Shown in pieces: positions 17,157 through 26,233 of a DNA stretch of 64,000 nucleotides. Position 1 is the stretch's first letter. Every line of letters starts with the position of its first letter. The translations under genes were made by a program, and so were the position numbers. The notes under the pieces were generated by a model. The model made no database searches and had not been told where the DNA came from. It saw nothing but the letters and a program-made list of their open reading frames with translations. This stretch comes from Syntrophomonadaceae bacterium (GTDB lineage Bacteria; Bacillota; PH28-bin88). The DNA lies in the NCBI GenBank assembly GCA_018333865.1, contig JAGXSE010000001.1:124001-188000 (forward strand), written 5' to 3'.

Positions 17157-18182
17157 ATGAGAAAAGTTAAGGTTGAGCAAGCTATCGGGCAGGTCTTATG
17201 CCATGATATAACAAAGATAGTTCCTGGTGAGTTTAAGGGAGCTATTTTTAAGAAAGGGCATATTGTTCGGGAAGAGGATGTTCCAGAGTTATTAAGCATG
17301 GGCAAGGAACATTTGTATATCTGGGAAATCAATGAAGGGTGTTTACATGAAGACACGGCTGCTTTGAGGATCGCAAAAGCTAGTGGAGGCGAAGGTTTGA
17401 GTTTTTCTAGCCCATCAGAAGGCAAAATTAATTTCCATGCAACCTCTCGCGGCCTGTTAAAAGTGCAGGTCCAGACCTTATTTAAGATAAATTCTGTACC
17501 ACAGGTGGTTCTGTCCACAAAGCACAACAACCGGGTGGTGGAAAAAGGAGAAATAGTTGCCGGAACAAGGGTAATTCCAATGGTAATTGACACTGCTTCA
17601 ATTGAGCAGGTAGAACGTATTTGCCATGAGGCCGGTCCGGTGGTAAATGTCAAGCCTTTTTTTACCAGGAAGGTTGCCATAATCACTACAGGAAACGAGG
17701 TTTACCGCGGCCTGATCCAGGACAAGTTCACTCCTGTCGTTGTTAAAAAATTAGAATCATTTGATGCTATTATTATCGGGCAAAAAATTGTGCCTGACGA
17801 CCCCGAGGCGATTGCCAGCAGTGTTGAGTACTTTTCGGCTAAAGGTGCGGAAATTATTCTGGTGACTGGCGGCATGTCTGTTGATCCAGACGATGTAACC
17901 CCTGCAGGTGTAAAACTTGCAGGTGCAAGGATTGTTTCATATGGGGCACCTGTCTTGCCTGGTTCGATGTTTATGATGGCTTATTTAGGTGATGTTGTTG
18001 TAATGGGGTTGCCAGGGTGTGTCATGTATGCCCGGACAACTATTTTTGATCTTCTTTTACCGAGGGTTTTTGCCGGTGAAGAAATTTGCCAAAAAGATTT
18101 AATTGCTTTGGGACACGGAGGGTTATGCCAGGAGTGTGCTCACTGCCACTATCCTGCCTGTGCTTTCGGGAAAGGATTTTAG
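17157..18182 (+). CDS. molybdopterin-binding domain protein with Cys-rich tail (MoeA/MoaB-like fold)
   Basis: 341 residues from ATG 17157. The N-terminal half (VEQAIGQVLCHDITKIVPGEFKG) is of the type found in clostridial molybdopterin-binding proteins. The C-terminal half has VAIITTGNEVYRG and VTGGMSVDPDDVTPAG, which form the MoCF_biosynth molybdopterin site. The end carries CQECAHCHYPACAFGKG, a likely metal site. It is distinct from, and adjacent to, a canonical MoeA. It probably takes part in metal insertion or cofactor modification; the exact step is unknown. Confidence 0.85.
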   Translation: MRKVKVEQAIGQVLCHDITKIVPGEFKGAIFKKGHIVREEDVPELLSMGKEHLYIWEINEGCLHEDTAALRIAKASGGEGLSFSSPSEGKINFHATSRGLLKVQVQTLFKINSVPQVVLSTKHNNRVVEKGEIVAGTRVIPMVIDTASIEQVERICHEAGPVVNVKPFFTRKVAIITTGNEVYRGLIQDKFTPVVVKKLESFDAIIIGQKIVPDDPEAIASSVEYFSAKGAEIILVTGGMSVDPDDVTPAGVKLAGARIVSYGAPVLPGSMFMMAYLGDVVVMGLPGCVMYARTTIFDLLLPRVFAGEEICQKDLIALGHGGLCQECAHCHYPACAFGKGF

Positions 18183-18195
18183 GGGGGATGTTTAA

Positions 18196-19434
18196 TTGTA
18201 CTGCAATATTCCTCTTGAGCAGGCTCAGGAACTTCTTCTGTCCTGTGTACGACCTCCAGTTGTTGAGGAAGCAGCTATTTTAGAGGCTTTGGGTAGGGTT
18301 TTGGCCAGAGATATTTACTCTGTAGAAGATATTCCTCCCTTTGATCGTTCACCCTTGGATGGTTATGCGCTGAGGGCAAAAGATACCGAAGAGGCTTCCG
18401 CAGACTTTCCTGCACGCCTAAAAGTAATTGCTGAATTACCTGCAGGGTTGGTGTGGCCTATCCCGTTATATAGTGGAACAGCAATTAAGATAATGACAGG
18501 CGCTCCCATTCCTCCGGGGGCAAACGCAATTATCAAGATGGAAGATGTGGAACTATTTGATAATGAAATTTTAATACGGACGGCACTCAAGCCAGGCAGC
18601 AACATTATCAGAGCAGGTGAAGATGTAAAAAGGGGAGAGCTAGTATTAAAAAAGGATACCCTTTTAAATGCAGGTGGAATTGGTATGTTGGCTGCTGTGA
18701 ACAGATCGACAATCCCGGTTTTCGAAAAACCAAAGGTTGCAGTAATTTGCACTGGAGAAGAGCTGGTAGAACTTGGGGCTTTCAGGGGACCAGGTAAAAT
18801 CAGGAATAGCAATTTATATGCTGTTAGTGCAGCAGTTATTGAAGCAGGCGGTCGTCCTGTCTTAATTGGAACAGCTCCTGATCGTTTGGAAGAGATAAGT
18901 AAGGCTATGGAACGAGGCTTGGAACAGGCCGATTTAGTGGTTACGACAGGTGGAGCTTCAGTGGGTGAATATGATCTGATTGCTGAGGCGTACAAAAAAA
19001 TAAATTCGGAGATTCTTTTTAGAAAAGTTGCAGTGAAACCGGGGACTCCTACCCTGGCAGCAAAGAGAAGCTCTCAAGTATTAGTCGGGTTGTCGGGAAA
19101 CCCTGCGGCAGCCTTGATCGGTTTTGAGTTTCTGGTCCGCCCGCTGATTAAGTTTATGAGCGGGGCACCTGATTGCTTTAGACCAAGAATAGATGCTGTC
19201 ATGGCAGAGGATTTTAACAAGGCGGGTGGAACCCGCCGGTTTTTGCGGGCTGTAATTAAGAAAAACGAAGGAAGCTACCATGTTTTTTTAGCGGGAAAAC
19301 AAAGTCCTGGGATCTTAAAATCTATTCTCTATAGCAATGCTCTGATAGATGTGCCTGAGGACAGCGGCCCGTTATTAGCGGGGCAACGAGTTGAGGCCAT
19401 AATTCTTGCTGAGAGCGAGGTATTTATTCCATGA
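18196..19434 (+). CDS. moeA: molybdopterin molybdenumtransferase MoeA
   Basis: 412 residues, full family length, starting at TTG 18196 behind AGGGGGGATG. Typical features are PPFDRSPLDGYALRA, MTGAPIPPGANAIIKMED, VICTGEELVE and VVTTGGASVGEYD, then KPGTPTLAA and GLSGNPAA. MoeA inserts molybdate into adenylylated molybdopterin. Its stop overlaps the mobB start by four bases (ATGA), so the two are translationally coupled. Confidence 0.96.
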   Translation: MYCNIPLEQAQELLLSCVRPPVVEEAAILEALGRVLARDIYSVEDIPPFDRSPLDGYALRAKDTEEASADFPARLKVIAELPAGLVWPIPLYSGTAIKIMTGAPIPPGANAIIKMEDVELFDNEILIRTALKPGSNIIRAGEDVKRGELVLKKDTLLNAGGIGMLAAVNRSTIPVFEKPKVAVICTGEELVELGAFRGPGKIRNSNLYAVSAAVIEAGGRPVLIGTAPDRLEEISKAMERGLEQADLVVTTGGASVGEYDLIAEAYKKINSEILFRKVAVKPGTPTLAAKRSSQVLVGLSGNPAAALIGFEFLVRPLIKFMSGAPDCFRPRIDAVMAEDFNKAGGTRRFLRAVIKKNEGSYHVFLAGKQSPGILKSILYSNALIDVPEDSGPLLAGQRVEAIILAESEVFIP

Positions 19435-19925
19435 TACCAGTTGTTTCCGTTGTAGGGAAATCTGATATGGGCAAAACTACACTGCTTGAGAAGCTCATCC
19501 CGGAGCTAAAAAGCCGGGGTTACCGGGTAGCAGTGATAAAACATGATGCCCATAGCTTTGACATTGACCATCCCGGGAAAGACACCTGGCGACATGCCAA
19601 GGCAGGGGCTGATGTAGTAGTCATCTCTTCTCCTGCTAAAATAGCTATGATCTGTAAAGTGGAAGAAGAAAAGAAATTAGATGAGATTGCTGCTATGATC
19701 CAGGATGTTGATTTAATTATTACAGAAGGTTACAAGAGGGGAAACAAGCCAAAAATAGAGGTTTTCAGGGCTGCCCGGGGGGAAAAAGAACTGTTATGTC
19801 AGCCAGAAGAACTAATAGCTGTTGCCAGCGATATGCATTTTGATATTGGTGTTCCGGTTTTTGCTTTGGATGATGTTGTTGGCTTGGCCTTTCTGATTGA
19901 GAATAAGTTTTTGCGAAAGGTGTGA
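19431..19925 (+). CDS. mobB: molybdopterin-guanine dinucleotide biosynthesis protein MobB
   Basis: 164 residues. The P-loop is modified (VGKSDMGKTTLLEKLI) as in MobB, followed by VAVIKHDAHSFDID and DLIITEGYKRGNKPKIEVFR. It is a GTP-binding helper for MGD synthesis. It overlaps both neighbours: moeA at its start and moaA at its end (GTGA). Confidence 0.94.
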   Translation: MIPVVSVVGKSDMGKTTLLEKLIPELKSRGYRVAVIKHDAHSFDIDHPGKDTWRHAKAGADVVVISSPAKIAMICKVEEEKKLDEIAAMIQDVDLIITEGYKRGNKPKIEVFRAARGEKELLCQPEELIAVASDMHFDIGVPVFALDDVVGLAFLIENKFLRKV

Positions 19926-20908
19926 ACACCTTGCTTGATGGCCTTGGCAGAAAAATTGAGTATTTGAGGATTTCCGTTACAGATAAATGTAATTTGCGTT
20001 GTATTTATTGTATGCCGGAGCATGGTATCTGCTCTAAACCCCAAAATGAAATACTGCGTTTCGAAGAAGTCCTCCGTTTTGTGAAGTGCGCAGCAGAACT
20101 GGGAATTAGTAAAATACGGGTCACGGGCGGAGAGCCGCTGATCCGCCGGGGAATAGTTGATTTTATTGGCCATTTAACGAAAGTGCCGGGTATTGAAGAG
20201 GTATCGATGACTACTAATGGTACTCTCTTGAAAGATTTAGTTTGGCAGTTAAAAGAGAACGGGTTAGCCCGGGTTAACATTAGCCTGGATACGCTCAATG
20301 CGGAAAAGTTCAAGCATGTGACCCGCTGGGGGAAACTCGAGAATGTTTGGAGCGGCATCGAAGCAGCTTTGGAAGCTGAACTTGTGCCGGTAAAAATTAA
20401 TACTGTCTTAATGAGAGGGTTTAATGATGACGAAATTATGGATTTTGTTAATTTGACTTTGCGTAAACCTTTACATGTAAGGTTTATTGAATTAATGCCT
20501 ATAGGTGAAAGTGACAATTGGTGGCAGGATGCCTTCTTGCCAGCGCGCCATGTACTAGGTCTAATCCAAAAGCATTATGACCTCCGGGTTTCTGCGGGAT
20601 TAGCCGGTTACGGGCCGGCCTTCTGCTATCAATTGCCAGGTTCCCAGGGCAGCATTGGCTTTATTACGGCCATCAGTGAACACTTTTGTTCAAAATGCAA
20701 TCGCATGCGATTGACTGCTGATGGGAAATTGAGACCATGCTTACAGGACAGTTTTGAGGTTGATGTGAAACCAATGCTGAGAGGGGAGCAGGCGGGAGAC
20801 AAGCTAAAAGAACTGATCCTGCAGGCGGTCAACATGAAGCCTATTCGACATTACCTTGTTGAGGGCTGGAAGGGCCAGGAACGGTTGATGTCGGACATTG
20901 GGGGCTAG
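19922..20908 (+). CDS. moaA: GTP 3',8-cyclase MoaA
   Basis: 328 residues from GTG 19922. The radical-SAM motif CNLRCIYC is near residue 24 and the C-terminal cluster motif CSKCNRMRLTADGKLRPC is present. MoaA starts molybdopterin synthesis from GTP with MoaC. No moaC, moaD or moaE is in the window, so those must be elsewhere. Confidence 0.96.
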   Translation: MNTLLDGLGRKIEYLRISVTDKCNLRCIYCMPEHGICSKPQNEILRFEEVLRFVKCAAELGISKIRVTGGEPLIRRGIVDFIGHLTKVPGIEEVSMTTNGTLLKDLVWQLKENGLARVNISLDTLNAEKFKHVTRWGKLENVWSGIEAALEAELVPVKINTVLMRGFNDDEIMDFVNLTLRKPLHVRFIELMPIGESDNWWQDAFLPARHVLGLIQKHYDLRVSAGLAGYGPAFCYQLPGSQGSIGFITAISEHFCSKCNRMRLTADGKLRPCLQDSFEVDVKPMLRGEQAGDKLKELILQAVNMKPIRHYLVEGWKGQERLMSDIGG

Positions 20909-20950
20909 AAAGATAGTCAGATGGAATTTAATTGGGGGGAATAATTTTTT

Positions 20951-21406
20951 ATGGCTAGGATAGTTGCAGTCTGCAGAAGTGAAGAAAAAGGCGTTCGCAA
21001 GATAAATGTTAATTCAGGCAAATTGATTGTTGGACACGGTCTGGCAGGAGACGCTCATGCTGGTTCCTGGCACAGGCAGGTCAGCCTGCTGGCCGTGGAA
21101 AGTATAAAGAAAATGCAGGAAATGGGCCTGCAGGTCGGGCCGGGCGATTTTGCCGAGAATATTACGACAGAAGGGATTGAATTATGCAGTTTGCCTCCAG
21201 GTACCGTTTTGCAACTGGGGACTGAGGCTGTTGGAGAAGTAACTCAGATTGGCAAGGAATGCCATGCCAGATGCGCTATATTCTATCAAGCCGGGGACTG
21301 TGTAATGCCCAGGGAAGGTATTTTTATTAAAGTGTTACAAGGCGGGCAAATCCAGGTCGGGGATCAGATATCCGTTATTACTGCAAGAGATGAAAGGAAG
21401 GCTTAG
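20951..21406 (+). CDS. MOSC domain protein
   Basis: 151 residues behind GGGGGGA. It is a stand-alone MOSC domain: GLAGDAHAGSWHRQVSLL near the N-terminus, FAENITTEGIEL and the conserved Cys in IGKECHARCAIFYQAGDC. MOSC proteins bind Mo-molybdopterin and act in sulfur transfer or as the catalytic core of mARC-type enzymes. The small stand-alone form is common in Moco gene clusters. Confidence 0.9.
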   Translation: MARIVAVCRSEEKGVRKINVNSGKLIVGHGLAGDAHAGSWHRQVSLLAVESIKKMQEMGLQVGPGDFAENITTEGIELCSLPPGTVLQLGTEAVGEVTQIGKECHARCAIFYQAGDCVMPREGIFIKVLQGGQIQVGDQISVITARDERKA

Positions 21407-21408
21407 CG

Positions 21409-22533
21409 ATGGACCTGCTGAAAGCTTCGGCATTATTGCAGGGTTTTCGCCAAGTGGTGCTGAAAAGCCAAAACTGTATCCGAAATATTTCTCCGCGCTC
21501 GCGATGCTCTTGCTGCTCTGATGTATGTCCTGTTAACGGTGTAAAGCTAACGTCTGTAGGAATAATTATTGAGGATTGCATCGGCTGTGGCTTATGCGTT
21601 GGAGTCTGCCCAGGCCAGGCTTTGGGTTTGCCGACTGTTGACTGGATTGGGGAGACGTGGGGCGGAGGCGGTGGGGAAATCTTTTTTCACTGCAAGAAGA
21701 TAAAGGCAGAAAGCCAGTTGAATTCTCGTGGGATTACGGTACCTTGTCTGGGAGCCGTTCCTGTTGAATGCTATGTCTCCCTGGCAGCAAATTATTCTTC
21801 CGTCTATTTATACCAACCCCAATCCTGTGGCCAATGCGAGATCAAAAACGGTTTGCCAATGTTTGAAGCCAGTGTTGAAAGCGCAAAGCAGCTGTTGCAA
21901 TTATTTGATGTTCATGAACGGCTAATTATCCATTCTAACGAAGCTCTTTCCGGCTTCTTGCCAGGACGGGAAACAGCCCGGGCATTAGACCGGCGGAGTT
22001 TTTTAAGCATGATTGCTCTGAATATGCGAAGAGCCCCAGCTGCAATAATCGAAATTGCCACTCCTGTACCTGGTACTGTTTTTTCGGGCAATCAGTTAAA
22101 TCGTCGAAAGGAATTGATTTCTGCCCTAAAGCAATTAGCACTTCGGGCAAGCGGGTCTCCGCCCGTAAGCCTGCCCATTATTACCCCTCAAATTCAACAA
22201 CCCTGTTATTTTTGTGGAGCATGCGCCAAGCTTTGCCCTGCCGGAGCCCTGCGCCAAAGCGAGGTCGCTGATGTTGTTTTGCTTGAAATTAATCCTTCTT
22301 TATGTAGAGCCTGTAACTTGTGTTTTAATATTTGTCCGCAGGGGGCAATTGCTTTCTCTCCTGCTGTTGACACTCAGGATTTGCTCAGTGAGAAATTTAA
22401 GATTCTTTCAGCAGGAGAACAGAAGAAATGCTCAAATTGTGAGTCTGGCTATGTCGCAAATTCTCTGGCAGAGGTTTGCTTGCGCTGTAGATTTGTAGCT
22501 ATGCGAGGAGAGATTAAAAACCCTGAGGTGTAA
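21409..22533 (+). CDS. polyferredoxin, paralogue of the 13697 protein
   Basis: 374 residues, starting 2 bases after the MOSC gene. The N-terminus has CSCCSDVCP and CIGCGLCVGVCP. The middle has VPCLGAVPVECY and CGQCE, and the C-terminal half has CYFCGACAKLCP and CRACNLCFNICP. The tail has CSNC...CLRC. The order and spacing mirror the 380-residue protein upstream. It closes the molybdenum island and probably works with it, though no function is established by sequence alone. Confidence 0.8.
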   Translation: MDLLKASALLQGFRQVVLKSQNCIRNISPRSRCSCCSDVCPVNGVKLTSVGIIIEDCIGCGLCVGVCPGQALGLPTVDWIGETWGGGGGEIFFHCKKIKAESQLNSRGITVPCLGAVPVECYVSLAANYSSVYLYQPQSCGQCEIKNGLPMFEASVESAKQLLQLFDVHERLIIHSNEALSGFLPGRETARALDRRSFLSMIALNMRRAPAAIIEIATPVPGTVFSGNQLNRRKELISALKQLALRASGSPPVSLPIITPQIQQPCYFCGACAKLCPAGALRQSEVADVVLLEINPSLCRACNLCFNICPQGAIAFSPAVDTQDLLSEKFKILSAGEQKKCSNCESGYVANSLAEVCLRCRFVAMRGEIKNPEV

Positions 22534-22547
22534 TTCTCAGGGTTTTT
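22516..22547 (+). terminator. intrinsic terminator of the molybdenum island
   Basis: AAAAACCCTGAG and CTCAGGGTTTTT pair across an 8-base loop that contains the stop codon of the polyferredoxin gene. A T run follows. Confidence 0.85.
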
Positions 22548-22662
22548 AAGTTTTATGGCAGGATTAACAAAATTTCTATCAAATATATAAAGAAACATTG
22601 ACCTGAGGCATTGGAAAGAGTACTAACAGCGCTGCTTTTTTGCAGGCAAGGAGGTTCTACTT

Positions 22663-24285
22663 ATGAGATCTACAAGATTCATTCTACAAGTTTTAATCAT
22701 CATACTAGCATTTGCAATTACCGCTTGCGGGACAAAGCAGCCCGAAGAAAAACAGCAATCTGAGGCTGTGATAGTTTATAACTTGGGAACGGAACCTAAA
22801 ACCTTAGACCCGGCAAAGGCGTCGGGAAAGCCGGAGATGACAGTGCTTGCTGCATTATTTGACGGTTTGGTCAGGTATAATAAAAATAATGAGCTGATTA
22901 AAGGCAGTGGGATGGCCGTTGACTGGACCGTATCCCCGGATGGTTTGAAGTATGTTTTTAAACTTCGGCAAGACGCTAAATGGTCGAACGGTGATCCTGT
23001 AACAGCGAATGATTTTGAGTTTGCGTGGAAAAGATTGCTTGCTCCTGAAACAGGGGCTGAATATGCGTATCAGTTATTTTATCTGAAAAATGGGCAAAAA
23101 TACCATGAAGGAAAAGTAACTGCAGATCAAGTAGGTGTTAGAGCAATAAATAGTTATACCTTAGAGGTGGAACTTGAGTTTCCGACCCCTTATTTTATTG
23201 CGCTGACCGCTACAACTAATTTAGTTCCGCTGAACAGAAAAGTGGTTGAAGCCAATCCAGATTGGCACAGTGCGGTTGAAACCTATGTATCTAATGGGCC
23301 CTTTAGCCTGGCCAGTTGGCAGCACCATCAAAGATTGGTGTTGAAAAAAAATCCAACCTATTGGGATGCTTCTTCTGTAAATCTTGACAAGTTAATAATA
23401 ACTATGGTTGAGTCCAGAGATACTGAGCTAATAATGTTTCAAAACAATGAAATTGACATTGGGGAGAACCCACCGCTACAGGAAATGAGGAGATTGATCT
23501 CCGAAGGTGTAGCAACGGTAACCACTGATCCTAGCACGTATTATTATATTTTTAATACCGCAAAACCTCCTTTTAACGATGTCCGTGTGCGAAAGGCATT
23601 AGCTTATGCAATTGACCGGAAGGCGATAACAGAGAACGTGCTTCAAGCCGGTCAAAAACCCGCATTGGCTTTTGTACCCTATGGTTTTTCTGATGGCGGT
23701 CCGGGAAAAGATTTTCGCAAAATAGGAGGCAACTATTTTAAGGATAATGATGTGAGCAAGGCAAGAGCCCTGTTGGCTGAGGCCGGGTATCCGGGGGGGG
23801 CTGGTTTCCCGGAAATTGAATTTTTGTATAATACCAATGAAAGCCATAAAAAGATTGCGGAAGCTATTGCTCATATGTGGAAGGAAAACCTGGGAATCAG
23901 AGTAAGGCTAATAAACCAGGAGTGGGGAGTTTATTTAAACAACCGTTTTCAAGGGAATTTCCAACTTACCTGGTCCGGTTGGGGTCCAGATTATCCGGAT
24001 CCAATGACATTTCTAAATGTATATGTTTCAGACGGAGGCCACAACGAGACTAACTGGGGTAGTCCTCAGTATGATGAGCTAATTAACCGGGCTAGAAAAA
24101 GTGGTAATAACATAGAACGATTTGCTTATATGCATGAGGCAGAAAAGATTTTAATGGACGAGATGCCTATTATGCCCATCTATTTCTATGTTAATGTTAC
24201 CCTTTATAAACCATGGGTGAAGGGGGTATTTAGCCCTACCTTCGGACCGATGCAAGAGTTTAAGTGGGCCTCGGTTAAAAAGTAA
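22663..24285 (+). CDS. peptide ABC transporter substrate-binding lipoprotein (OppA/DppA family)
   Basis: 540 residues behind AAGGAGG. The signal peptide ends in the lipobox ITAC with the lipidated Cys22. The mature part matches SBP family 5: NLGTEPKTLDPAKASG at the start and FDGLVRYN, followed by ISPDGLKY-like VSPDGLKYVFKLRQDAKWSNG. It binds oligopeptides or related ligands outside the membrane. The four other transporter genes follow directly. Confidence 0.94.
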   Translation: MRSTRFILQVLIIILAFAITACGTKQPEEKQQSEAVIVYNLGTEPKTLDPAKASGKPEMTVLAALFDGLVRYNKNNELIKGSGMAVDWTVSPDGLKYVFKLRQDAKWSNGDPVTANDFEFAWKRLLAPETGAEYAYQLFYLKNGQKYHEGKVTADQVGVRAINSYTLEVELEFPTPYFIALTATTNLVPLNRKVVEANPDWHSAVETYVSNGPFSLASWQHHQRLVLKKNPTYWDASSVNLDKLIITMVESRDTELIMFQNNEIDIGENPPLQEMRRLISEGVATVTTDPSTYYYIFNTAKPPFNDVRVRKALAYAIDRKAITENVLQAGQKPALAFVPYGFSDGGPGKDFRKIGGNYFKDNDVSKARALLAEAGYPGGAGFPEIEFLYNTNESHKKIAEAIAHMWKENLGIRVRLINQEWGVYLNNRFQGNFQLTWSGWGPDYPDPMTFLNVYVSDGGHNETNWGSPQYDELINRARKSGNNIERFAYMHEAEKILMDEMPIMPIYFYVNVTLYKPWVKGVFSPTFGPMQEFKWASVKK

Positions 24286-24295
24286 GCATCAAAGA

Positions 24296-24317
24296 CATGA
24301 AGGGGGTACCCTTCATG
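24296..24317 (+). promoter_or_regulatory. intercistronic stem-loop after the binding-protein gene
   Basis: CATGAAGGG-GGTA-CCCTTCATG is a perfect 9-base stem with a 4-base loop. Such elements let the binding protein be made in excess over the permeases by partial termination or mRNA stabilisation. Confidence 0.65.
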
Positions 24318-24382
24318 TTGCTGTTTTAAAGACTCACCTTTTACTTAGATTGCTAGCCTTACCTGGCCGTTGATGGAAGGTT

Positions 24383-25321
24383 GTGTTAAGGTTGGTCATT
24401 TTTTTGCTTCGCAGGCTCATAATCTGTATTTTAGCAATGTTTTTTATCATTACCTTGACCTTTTTCATGATGAAGGCATTACCAGGCGGGCCTTTTTCTA
24501 AAGAGAAAAAGCTGCCACCAATGGTAATGGCAAAAATTGAGGAAAAGTACCGGCTTAATGACCCTTTGTTTAAACAATATGTTGATTACCTGTGTCGCAT
24601 CGCAAGGATGGATCTGGGCCCTTCTTTTCGCTATCCTAACAGAACCGTAAATGACATAATTAAGAGTGGGTTCCCGGTTTCGGCGACAATTGGTGCTGCT
24701 GCTGTCTTTTTTGCTCTTGTTTTTGGCACCATAGCAGGGCTGATCGCCGGATTGCGCCCATTTAATGCGGCTGACCGAATATTGATCCTTGTGTCTGCTA
24801 TTGGTTTTTCAGTTCCTAGCTTTGTAATGGCAGGAATTCTGCAGCATTTTTTATCATTCCGGCTGGGTATATTGCCTGCAGCTTTGTGGGGTTCTCCGCA
24901 ACATGCTGTTATGCCAGTTATTGTTCTTTCAATCCTGCCCCTTGCAGTAATATCCAGGTTAATTCGCACTCAAGTAATTGAAGTTATGCAGCAGGACTAT
25001 ATAATCCTTGCAAAAGCCAAGGGCTTGTCATTTGGGAGGATTCTTTTGTTCCATATTATGCCAAATATTCTGCCGCCGGTAATTACCTATTTAGGACCGC
25101 TAATTGCAGCAATTTTCACCGGCAGTTTTGTGGTCGAGCACGTTTTTGCCATTCCTGGCCTCGGTAAGTTTTTTGTGACAAGTATTTATAATCGTGACTA
25201 TACGTTGATAATGGGAATTACCATTTTTTACAGCGGTTTTCTGATGGCCATGAATCTTTTAGTTGACCTGGTCTATGCTCTGCTAAATCCGCAAGTGAAA
25301 TACCCTGGATGGGAGGAATAA
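24383..25321 (+). CDS. peptide ABC transporter permease (OppB/DppB family)
   Basis: 312 residues from GTG 24383. Six membrane segments are apparent. The EAA-loop reads AKGLSFGRILLFHIMPNILP and the C-terminal VEHVFAIPGLGKFFV is typical of the DppB/OppB half. It pairs with the next permease in the membrane channel. Confidence 0.94.
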   Translation: MLRLVIFLLRRLIICILAMFFIITLTFFMMKALPGGPFSKEKKLPPMVMAKIEEKYRLNDPLFKQYVDYLCRIARMDLGPSFRYPNRTVNDIIKSGFPVSATIGAAAVFFALVFGTIAGLIAGLRPFNAADRILILVSAIGFSVPSFVMAGILQHFLSFRLGILPAALWGSPQHAVMPVIVLSILPLAVISRLIRTQVIEVMQQDYIILAKAKGLSFGRILLFHIMPNILPPVITYLGPLIAAIFTGSFVVEHVFAIPGLGKFFVTSIYNRDYTLIMGITIFYSGFLMAMNLLVDLVYALLNPQVKYPGWEE

Positions 25322-25327
25322 TTTTTC

Positions 25328-26233
25328 ATGGGACCGATCTTAAAAACACGAGTCCAATCATATTTACGGGTATTGCCTTGGACAGATGCGTATTTAAGAA
25401 ACGGGTCCTTTTTTTTAAACCGGCCCGCTGTTTTGGGGCTCTGGCTTCTTGGTGCAATAATAACTATCGTACTTATAGGCCCAATTTTATCACCTCAGAC
25501 TCCGGATCAGATCAACCTTGCCAGGACAAACCAGGCCCCAAACTTGCTGCACTGGTTTGGTACAGATCATCTTGGGCGTGATTTATTTACAAGGGTTTGC
25601 AGTGGCGCCAGGCTATCGCTATTTATTGCTCTTTCTACCGCTGTAATAGTGTCGATTATTGGGGTTATTTATGGTGGCTTTGCGGGATATATGGGTGGCT
25701 GGATAGATGAGTTTTTAATGAGGGTCCTGGAAATTATTGCTAGCGTTCCATTTTTGCTTTATGCCATTCTCCTGATGACCGTCTTGGGACCCGGAGTAAA
25801 AACCCTTTTGATTGCTCTTGCCATCGTTTACTGGATACCAATGGCCAGGGTGGTTCGCGGCCAGTTTATAAATCTTAAAGAAGAAGGGTTTGTTATTGCG
25901 GCGAGGGTTTTGGGGTTAAGCAGGTGGAGGATAATCTTTGGCCACATTGTTCCAAATGCGATGGGGGTTATTATTGTATATGGGACTTTAGCTATTCCGG
26001 AGGCCATCTTTGCGGAAGCCCTATTGAGCTATCTTGGGTTGGGCATCTCTTCCCCGGCATCCAGCCTGGGCTCATTGGTAAGATATGGCCTGGGCTCAAT
26101 CCGGCTATACCCCTGGCAGCTTTTTTTCCCCGCCCTGTTCATTATCCTCTTGGTCTTGTCCCTAAATCTTATTGGAGAGGGTTTGCGGGAGCATTACGAC
26201 CCTCGTTCTTACAGACGAGGAGGTAGCGAATAA
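25328..26233 (+). CDS. peptide ABC transporter permease (OppC/DppC family)
   Basis: 301 residues. An N-terminal OppC-type extension is followed by GTDHLGRDLFTRVCSGARLSL, the family signature. The EAA loop is ARVLGLSRWRIIFGHIVPNA and the end has AILAEALLSYLGLG-like AIFAEALLSYLGLG. Its stop overlaps the start of the first ATPase gene. Confidence 0.94.
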   Translation: MGPILKTRVQSYLRVLPWTDAYLRNGSFFLNRPAVLGLWLLGAIITIVLIGPILSPQTPDQINLARTNQAPNLLHWFGTDHLGRDLFTRVCSGARLSLFIALSTAVIVSIIGVIYGGFAGYMGGWIDEFLMRVLEIIASVPFLLYAILLMTVLGPGVKTLLIALAIVYWIPMARVVRGQFINLKEEGFVIAARVLGLSRWRIIFGHIVPNAMGVIIVYGTLAIPEAIFAEALLSYLGLGISSPASSLGSLVRYGLGSIRLYPWQLFFPALFIILLVLSLNLIGEGLREHYDPRSYRRGGSE

